DNA of 64,000 nt from NCBI GenBank assembly GCA_030268105.1, contig BSDZ01000037.1:186001-250000 (forward strand), given 5' to 3'. The notes under the pieces were generated by a model. It had not been told where the DNA came from, made no database searches, and saw only the letters and a list, made by a program, of their open reading frames with translations. Made by a program: the position numbers and the translations under genes. Shown one piece after another: positions 56,677-64,000 of the stretch (the first letter of the stretch is position 1; every line of letters begins with the position of its first letter). This DNA comes from Volvox africanus (taxonomy: Eukaryota; Chlorophyta; Chlorophyceae; Chlamydomonadales; Volvocaceae).

Positions 56677-57052
56677 ACCATTCTTCTTTGCTACATCTTC
56701 ACAAAAGATCATCATTCTTGAACCAATTCCCTTATTGGTCAAATTTTCTTTGACTACAACGCGCTGCATTTTACAGATTTGGCCTTTCGGTACTTATACA
56801 GCAGTAGCAATTAATTCTAAACCATTAAGGCCAATAACTTGAATATGCTCTTTTTCTGCTAATAATTCAGATTCAGAAAAACTCAAACCTAAAGGTTTAC
56901 GCAAAATGCGTTCCCTTTAAGCAATTGCCTTTTTATATTCAGAACTGCCATATTCTATAATTTTAAAGTTAATCTCTAAAAGCATAATAAATTTACCTAA
57001 TAAAACAGTTTTTATCAGTTTAATAATAATCGTAACAGCATGGTAAATGGTT

Positions 57053-57237
57053 CTAATAATCAACTTTGAAAAAATACAATCCTTCGGCAGGAGCAGTAGG
57101 AGCTCCATTTGATCTATCTTTCTGCTCCAGTATTTCTTTTATTTTTTCCGGTGGCCAAATACCCTTTCCTACCTGCAGCAGATTACTGATTATATTCCGT
57201 ACCATATGGTGAAGAAATGAAATATCAGAAACATAAA
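57053..57237 (-). pseudogene. truA: TruA tail, B8
   Basis: As at 21586. Confidence 0.85.
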
Positions 57238-57265
57238 TAAGGAGATAGAGTCAGCAGAATCAGAG

Positions 57266-58771
57266 TTGTTGCAATATCAAGAATTGCAACAACAAACTAA
57301 TCCTTATGAAAGTTTATGCGAGAAGATAAAAGAATTAGAACAAGAGCTTAGTGAATTAGATAAATCAAAAGCCGAATTAGAAATTTATCGAGTAGAATTA
57401 GGACAACAGTTACGAAATTTTTATTTACTAAAATCTGACGAACAACAAAAAATATTTAGTTTAATTCAACAGGCATATAAATCAAGAAGCGATATATTGC
57501 AAGCAATTCCTACCTCTGATACCGCAAGAGTTAATGAAGGAGTAAAGAAGTATAGTGAGATAATTAATTTGCGTAAGGAATTTCAAAGGAAATTTAACTC
57601 GGAAATGAAAAAAGATTTTAGTAAGCTTAAAGCTTTGTTGAGCCCAAGCTCTTTAGATAAAACAGCTGATGCGTTAGAAAGTTATGAGAAGTTTAAAGAT
57701 TTAGCATCAACGATCAGGGCCTATCCGCCACAAGTAAAAAAAGCATTAAAAGAAACATTAAAACAACCAAATCAAGATCCTAAACTGGTATTAGAAGCTT
57801 TACGGGCTAAAATATCCAAAATTACCGATAAAAAAGTAAAAACTTTTAATAATCCGGACAAGCTGAAGGAATGTATAAAAACTTATACAAAATACAAGAC
57901 TTTAGAAAAAGAAATAATGGAATTCTCAACACCATACAAAAATAGTTATAAACAAGATACGTTATTCGGTAAACTGAAGATTTTATTTAATACGGTGGCC
58001 TTGCGTAATGACTTAGGAGGGGAAGAATCGTTCCCTTTATGGAAACTGCGTCAGGAAAAAGGACAGTTAATTAATTAAAGGCTCGAGCTAGAATCTATGC
58101 TTCCTGATTTACTTCAGGCGCTTATCGAGCTTAGTAACAGCCCTGAAGAGTGGTTTGAGGCAATAAAAGTTTTTTCTGAGGAATACAACGAAAAAGTTAA
58201 AAAGCTCTCTCAAAAAGTTCCTGAATTAATTGAAGCCGTCATTGGTTTACAATTTAACACAATAGATGATATGGGTGGCAAAGACAAACGACGGGGGAGA
58301 GATTACCTTTTGGAAACCATTCTTAAGGGGATAACAATTTCAGCTAAAGGTCAGCAAGTGCTGCCCAACACTAAGATTGAATGTAAGCATATTGTACAAA
58401 TGCTCCACATGGAGGGGATTCCCAAAAAGCAGCTGATTGAGGCTATACAAGCTTACCACGAACTTAGCAGAGGTGAATTTGATAAATTAGATAGTGAAAT
58501 ATATACTCTACAGGAGTGGATTGAACAAAAAGAACGGGAGCTTTATCAGTCAATGCTTTCTGATTATGAAATACAACAGGGAAAAATCCTTGCTCTACGC
58601 CACCAAACGCTAGATGATCTGAACCAAGTTATCAGTGAATTTAAAAAAAACCTCTCTTTACCGGAAAAGGGTAAAGCTAAGTTAGGGGATCGCCAATCCT
58701 TATGGCCGGCTACTCTAGAGAAAATATTCCAATTATTGCTTTCATGGGAAGATGCTCTAACCCTACATTAG
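57266..58771 (+). pseudogene. Coiled-coil ORF with nonsense codon, B9
   Basis: AAA to TAA at 58076-58078 stops the frame after 270 codons. The downstream 224 codons could start at 58097. Confidence 0.8.
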
Positions 58772-58862
58772 CATTGGCAGTACTTTGCGCACTTGCTTCA
58801 GCATTAAAAATGGAAGAAATAATAACAGAAAACGCGCTGCTTGTAAGAATATTCTTTTTCAT
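58710..58862 (-). pseudogene. PCu(A)C signal peptide chimera, B9
   Basis: As at 23246. Confidence 0.72.
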
Positions 58863-59020
58863 ATAAGCCCTTTGTTATATATCGTTGAATTGTGATTTGA
58901 ACTCACTAAAACAGGTTTTACATAGCGCATCTTAAATATCAAGAATTCTTTGGCATTTCATATTATTTGCTTTTTTATATGTGCGTTTTTGATAAAGAAA
59001 AATCAATATAGCTATAAAAT

Positions 59021-59869
59021 TCAAGCAAGCTTAAATTCGATGACCCGATTATGCCCTGACAAATCTTTGGAAATGACGATTCCGGTAAATGGGTACTCTT
59101 TTAAGATATTAATTAAGGCTTCAGATTGATTAAAACCGATTTCTAAAAATACTTTATTTTCAGTTTTTAAAAATTTATTTAATCCAGAAATTATCTTTTT
59201 ATAATTAATTAAACCATTCTCCTTGGCGAAAAGCGCCATTTCTGGTTCATATAATATAGTTTCCTGTGCCATATATATTTTATTATCTGGAGAAATGTAG
59301 GGTGGATTGCTGATAATAAAATCAAACTACTTACCTAGTAAATTTGAATACCAATCACTTTTTATAAACTGAATTTGGGCAATAGTACCATGCAATTTAG
59401 CGTTTTCAGCAGCTAGCATAAGCGCTTCATCTGATATATCAGTAGCAATGATTTTAGCTTGGGGAATAAGAGCTGCAAGCGTAACAGCTATTGCTCCGCT
59501 ACTTGTCCCAAGATCTAATATTGTAACTTCTTTATCGGTAAAGTTTTTTTGATATTCTAAAACCACCCTATCAATAATCAGTTCTGTTTCCGGTCTTGGA
59601 ATCAAAACGTGTTTATTTACTATAAAATCTCTACCATAAAATTCTTTCTTCCCTACTATATAAGCTATAGGTTCTAGTAATTTCCGGCGTTTTATATACT
59701 CATAAAAAGCTGACTCTTCTTCTTGAGAGATCGCTTCGTTATACCTGATTAACAAATCTTCCTGAGTTGTTTTTAATATGGTGGATAATAAAATCCTTGA
59801 TTCTAATTGCTTCGACGTAAAACTTTCAAGTTCCAGGGCACCCCAGGCTAAAGCTTCTCTTACTAACAT
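59021..59869 (-). pseudogene. prmC: prmC with amber stop, B9
   Basis: As in B2. Confidence 0.9.
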
Positions 59870-60029
59870 AATTATTTTTAACCACCTTTTTGTATTTATA
59901 ATACTTTATTCATCTTTAAATGGGGTATAAAATCCTCCTCAAAATAATCTCCTTCAGCTTCATAGCCATTTTTTAAGTAAAACTTTACTGCTGTAACACG
60001 TGCATGGCAGTAAAGGTTTTTAAAACCAT

Positions 60030-61110
60030 CAGGACTTCCGCAACAGAGATATTAATGTTAATTTAGTTAGTAGTTTAAGAAAATTAGTTATAAAATGAAA
60101 TGATTACAAGAATAGAATACTGTCAGTATTTATTATCAAGCCAGACAAATTACACGATTACAAATTTTGCCGATCACGTAGAAGGTTTAAGCGATGATGA
60201 GGTAAGAAGATATTTAGTAAATGCTAAATTATCACCAAGGTTGATATGGGAGCATGCTAAAGGTGAGATTATCTTTAGTCCTAACGGTAAACTGCTATTT
60301 GACGATAGTGTATTGGATAAAAGCTATTCAAATAATATTGAGGAAGTAAGGTATCAATACAGTGGTAATGCCAAGGGAGTCATAAAAGGTATAGGAGTTG
60401 TAAGATGTGTTTATGTTAATCCTGAAGAGAATAAGTTCTGGGTAGTAGATTATAGAATATTCAACCCCGATAAAGATGGTTTAACTAAAATCGAGCATGT
60501 TAAAGAAATGCTGCGTAATGCTTATCACAGTAAAAAGGTTGCATTTAGCACAGTACTTATGGACAGTTGGTACGCAACGATCTCAATTCTACTTCAAATA
60601 GAATCTATCTGTAAATACTATTATTGTCCCATAAAGAGCAATCGATTAGTAGATGATAGTAAGGGAGTTAGGAACTACTGTAGAGTTGATTCTTTAGATT
60701 GGAGTACTGATGATATTAGCAATGGGAAGGTTATAAAGATTCATAAATTTCCTAAGGATCATAAAGTGAAATTATTCAGGGTAACTGTTTCTACTAACAG
60801 AACTGACTATGTCATAACAAATGACATGGATCAAGATTCGCTTGAAGCTGTACAAGAAGAGTATGGGTTCAGGTGGAAAGTTGAGGAATTTCATCGTGAA
60901 GTCAAACAAGTTACGGGTATCGAAAAATGCCAATGTAGAATAGGAAGGATACAGAGAAATCATATAGCCTGCGCTATCATGGTCTGGAATTGTCTAAAAA
61001 AAGTTGCAAATGCTGCTTCTACTACTGTTTATCAAGTGAAAAGCGGGTTATTGCGAAATTATTTGATACGGGAATTGAGGAGCCCTAATTTGCCTTTTGC
61101 GTAAGTCCTG
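60030..61110 (+). mobile_element. IS, B9
   Basis: Intact. Confidence 0.9.
60100..61104 (+). CDS. Transposase, intact, B9
   Basis: Same protein as at 3330. Confidence 0.92.
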   Translation: MITRIEYCQYLLSSQTNYTITNFADHVEGLSDDEVRRYLVNAKLSPRLIWEHAKGEIIFSPNGKLLFDDSVLDKSYSNNIEEVRYQYSGNAKGVIKGIGVVRCVYVNPEENKFWVVDYRIFNPDKDGLTKIEHVKEMLRNAYHSKKVAFSTVLMDSWYATISILLQIESICKYYYCPIKSNRLVDDSKGVRNYCRVDSLDWSTDDISNGKVIKIHKFPKDHKVKLFRVTVSTNRTDYVITNDMDQDSLEAVQEEYGFRWKVEEFHREVKQVTGIEKCQCRIGRIQRNHIACAIMVWNCLKKVANAASTTVYQVKSGLLRNYLIRELRSPNLPFA

Positions 61111-61486
61111 ACCATTCTTCTTTGCTACATCTTCACAAAAGATCATCATTCTTGAACCAATTCCCTTATTGGTCAAATTTTCTTTGACTACAACGCGCTG
61201 CATTTTACAGATTTGGCCTTTCGGTACTTATACAGCAGTAGCAATTAATTCTAAACCATTAAGGCCAATAACTTGAATATGCTCTTTTTCTGCTAATAAT
61301 TCAGATTCAGAAAAACTCAAACCTAAAGGTTTACGCAAAATGCGTTCCCTTTAAGCAATTGCCTTTTTATATTCAGAACTGCCATATTCTATAATTTTAA
61401 AGTTAATCTCTTAAAGCATAATAAATTAACCTAATAAAACAGTTTTTATCAGTTGAATAATAATCGTAACAGCATGGTAAATGGTT

Positions 61487-61671
61487 CTAATAATCAACTT
61501 TGAAAAAATACAATCCTTCGGCAGGAGCAGTAGGAGCTCCATTTGATCTATCTTTCTGCTCCAGTATTTCTTTTATTTTTTCCGGTGGCCAAATACCCTT
61601 TCCTACCTGCAGCAGATTACTGATTATATTCCGTACCATATGGTGAAGAAATGAAATATCAGAAACATAAA
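61487..61671 (-). pseudogene. truA: TruA tail, B9
   Basis: As at 21586. Confidence 0.85.
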
Positions 61672-61699
61672 TAAGGAGATAGAGTCAGCAGAATCAGAG

Positions 61700-63205
61700 T
61701 TGTTGCAATATCAAGAATTGCAACAACAAACTAATCCTTATGAAAGTTTATGCGAGAAGATAAAAGAATTAGAACAAGAGCTTAGTGAATTAGATAAATC
61801 AAAAGCCGAATTAGAAATTTATCGAGTAGAATTAGGACAACAGTTACGAAATTTTTATTTACTAAAATCTGACGAACAACAAAAAATATTTAGTTTAATT
61901 CAACAGGCATATAAATCAAGAAGCGATATATTGCAAGCAATTCCTACCTCTGATACCGCAAGAGTTAATGAAGGAGTAAAGAAGTATAGTGAGATAATTA
62001 ATTTGCGTAAGGAATTTCAAAGGAAATTTAACTCGGAAATGAAAAAAGATTTTAGTAAGCTTAAAGCTTTGTTGAGCCCAAGCTCTTTAGATAAAACAGC
62101 TGATGCGTTAGAAAGTTATGAGAAGTTTAAAGATTTAGCATCAACGATCAGGGCCTATCCGCCACAAGTAAAAAAAGCATTAAAAGAAACATTAAAACAA
62201 CCAAATCAAGATCCTAAACTGGTATTAGAAGCTTTACGGGCTAAAATATCCAAAATTACCGATAAAAAAGTAAAAACTTTTAATAATCCGGACAAGCTGA
62301 AGGAATGTATAAAAACTTATACAAAATACAAGACTTTAGAAAAAGAAATAATGGAATTCTCAACACCATACAAAAATAGTTATAAACAAGATACGTTATT
62401 CGGTAAACTGAAGATTTTATTTAATACGGTGGCCTTGCGTAATGACTTAGGAGGGGAAGAATCGTTCCCTTTATGGAAACTGCGTCAGGAAAAAGGACAG
62501 TTAATTAATAAAAGGCTCGAGCTAGAATCTATGCTTCCTGATTTACTTCAGGCGCTTATCGAGCTTAGTAACAGCCCTGAAGAGTGGTTTGAGGCAATAA
62601 AAGTTTTTTCTGAGGAATACAACGAAAAAGTTAAAAAGCTCTCTCAAAAAGTTCCTGAATTAATTGAAGCCGTCATTGGTTTACAATTTAACACAATAGA
62701 TGATATGGGTGGCAAAGACAAACGACGGGGGAGAGATTACCTTTTGGAAACCATTCTTAAGGGGATAACAATTTCAGCTAAAGGTCAGCAAGTGCTGCCC
62801 AACACTAAGATTGAATGTAAGCATATTGTACAAATGCTCCACATGGAGGGGATTCCCAAAAAGCAGCTGATTGAGGCTATACAAGCTTACCACGAACTTA
62901 GCAGAGGTGAATTTGATAAATTAGATAGTGAAATATATACTCTACAGGAGTGGATTGAACAAAAAGAACGGGAGCTTTATCAGTCAATGCTTTCTGATTA
63001 TGAAATACAACAGGGAAAAATCCTTGCTCTACGCCACCAAACGCTAGATGATCTGAACCAAGTTATCAGTGAATTTAAAAAAAACCTCTCTTTACCGGAA
63101 AAGGGTAAAGCTAAGTTAGGGGATCGCCAATCCTTATGGCCGGCTACTCTAGAGAAAATATTCCAATTATTGCTTTCATGGGAAGATGCTCTAACCCTAC
63201 ATTAG
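61700..63205 (+). CDS. Coiled-coil protein fragment, open, B10
   Basis: Protein identical to that at 26237. Confidence 0.6.
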   Translation: MLQYQELQQQTNPYESLCEKIKELEQELSELDKSKAELEIYRVELGQQLRNFYLLKSDEQQKIFSLIQQAYKSRSDILQAIPTSDTARVNEGVKKYSEIINLRKEFQRKFNSEMKKDFSKLKALLSPSSLDKTADALESYEKFKDLASTIRAYPPQVKKALKETLKQPNQDPKLVLEALRAKISKITDKKVKTFNNPDKLKECIKTYTKYKTLEKEIMEFSTPYKNSYKQDTLFGKLKILFNTVALRNDLGGEESFPLWKLRQEKGQLINKRLELESMLPDLLQALIELSNSPEEWFEAIKVFSEEYNEKVKKLSQKVPELIEAVIGLQFNTIDDMGGKDKRRGRDYLLETILKGITISAKGQQVLPNTKIECKHIVQMLHMEGIPKKQLIEAIQAYHELSRGEFDKLDSEIYTLQEWIEQKERELYQSMLSDYEIQQGKILALRHQTLDDLNQVISEFKKNLSLPEKGKAKLGDRQSLWPATLEKIFQLLLSWEDALTLH

Positions 63206-63296
63206 CATTGGCAGTACTTTGCGCACTTGCTTCAGCATTAAAAATGGAAGAAATAATAACAGAAAACGCGCTGCTTGTAAGAATATTCTTTTTCAT
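63144..63296 (-). pseudogene. PCu(A)C signal peptide chimera, B10
   Basis: As at 23246. Confidence 0.72.
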
Positions 63297-63454
63297 ATAA
63301 GCCCTTTGTTATATATCGTTGAATTGTGATTTGAACTCACTAAAACAGGTTTTACATAGCGCATCTTAAATATCAAGAATTCTTTGGCATTTCATATTAT
63401 TTGCTTTTTTATATGTGCGTTTTTGATAAAGAAAAATCAATATAGCTATAAAAT

Positions 63455-64000
63455 TCAAGCAAGCTTAAATTCGATGACCCGATTATGCCCTGACAAATCT
63501 TTGGAAATGACGATTCCGGTAAATGGGTACTCTTTTAAGATATTAATTAAGGCTTCAGATTGATTAAAACCGATTTCTAAAAATACTTTATTTTCAGTTT
63601 TTAAAAATTTATTTAATCCAGAAATTATCTTTTTATAATTAATTAAACCATTCTCCTTGGCGAAAAGCGCCATTTCTGGTTCATATAATATAGTTTCCTG
63701 TGCCATATATATTTTATTATCTGGAGAAATGTAGGGTGGATTGCTGATAATAAAATCAAACTACTTACCTAGTAAATTTGAATACCAATCACTTTTTATA
63801 AACTGAATTTGGGCAATAGTACCATGCAATTTAGCGTTTTCAGCAGCTAGCATAAGCGCTTCATCTGATATATCAGTAGCAATGATTTTAGCTTGGGGAA
63901 TAAGAGCTGCAAGCGTAACAGCTATTGCTCCGCTACTTGTCCCAAGATCTAATATTGTAACTTCTTTATCGGTAAAGTTTTTTTGATATTCTAAAACCAC
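63455..64000 (-). pseudogene. prmC: prmC with amber stop, B10 (5' end outside)
   Basis: Amber before NPPY present; the N-terminal ~100 codons lie beyond the window. Confidence 0.88.

Larger units (their letters stand above)
55462..56985 (-). pseudogene. GNAT gene split by IS, B8
   Basis: Codon 3 TTA, as in B2. Confidence 0.8.
52804..57237. repeat. Array B unit 8 (4434 bp)
   Basis: Standard length; its private change is a transposase stop. Confidence 0.95.
59896..61419 (-). pseudogene. GNAT gene split by IS, B9
   Basis: Codon 3 is TAA, as in B7. Confidence 0.8.
57238..61671. repeat. Array B unit 9 (4434 bp)
   Basis: Shares the GNAT-region variant block with unit 7. Confidence 0.95.
61672..64000. 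repeat. Array B unit 10, cut by the window end
   Basis: Follows the standard unit without a break to base 64000, so the array continues outside. Confidence 0.95.

Noticed and set aside
21771..64000. Regular repeats as a CRISPR or satellite-like array
   Set aside because: The repeat is 4.4 kb of gene fragments, with no short repeat/spacer pattern and no cas genes.

Overview
The window reads as AT-rich alphaproteobacterial DNA, most likely Rickettsiales (probably Rickettsiaceae). The reasons are fragments of housekeeping genes in rickettsial style (truA, prmC, a yfgM/bamB-like pair, PCu(A)C, cytochrome b561), heavy pseudogene decay, and relics of an F-type conjugation system (traU, a possible traN) like those in rickettsial amplified genetic elements. 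This is judged from protein motifs only; no search was run.

Almost the whole window is tandem repeat. Positions 1-300 are a unique left edge: a truncated traU reading into the back of an intact cytochrome b561 gene. Array A follows, with a 7583-bp unit: A1 301-7883, A2 7884-15466 and A3 15467-19858 (broken off). Each full A unit carries b561, a decayed traN-like stretch, PCu(A)C, a prmC with an in-frame amber stop, a GNAT acetyltransferase gene split by an IS, a truA 3' fragment, a bamB-like 5' fragment, a yfgM-like 3' fragment, a broken minus-strand helical ORF, and a frameshifted plus-strand coiled-coil gene. A short junction at 19858 leads into a partial unit (B0, 19859-21770). Array B then runs to the window end and probably beyond: nine whole copies of a ~4434-bp unit plus part of a tenth. 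Each B unit holds a ~500-codon coiled-coil ORF cut at both ends, the first 34 codons of the PCu(A)C gene, prmC, the IS-split GNAT gene and a shortened truA tail.

The IS is complete: 1081 bp, near-perfect 16-bp terminal inverted repeats, a 5-bp ACCAT target duplication, and a DDE transposase with an exact YREK signature. It occurs 13 times at the identical site, so one insertion preceded the amplification. Seven transposase ORFs are full length, one has a one-residue deletion, and five are broken by different private mutations. Diagnostic variants order the events: A1 and A2 are older, A3 carries the changes found in all B units, and several B variants recur exactly two units apart, pointing to amplification or conversion in dimers.

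The genes do not form a working pathway here. Most are fragments or carry stops, and functional truA, prmC and bamB must be elsewhere if the cell needs them. Units with open reading frames that could still be expressed are b561 (A1), PCu(A)C (A1-A3), the transposase, and the coiled-coil ORF of array B (open in 8 of 10 copies). No tRNA, rRNA or CRISPR array was seen. An assembly artefact is a live alternative for the exact copy number.
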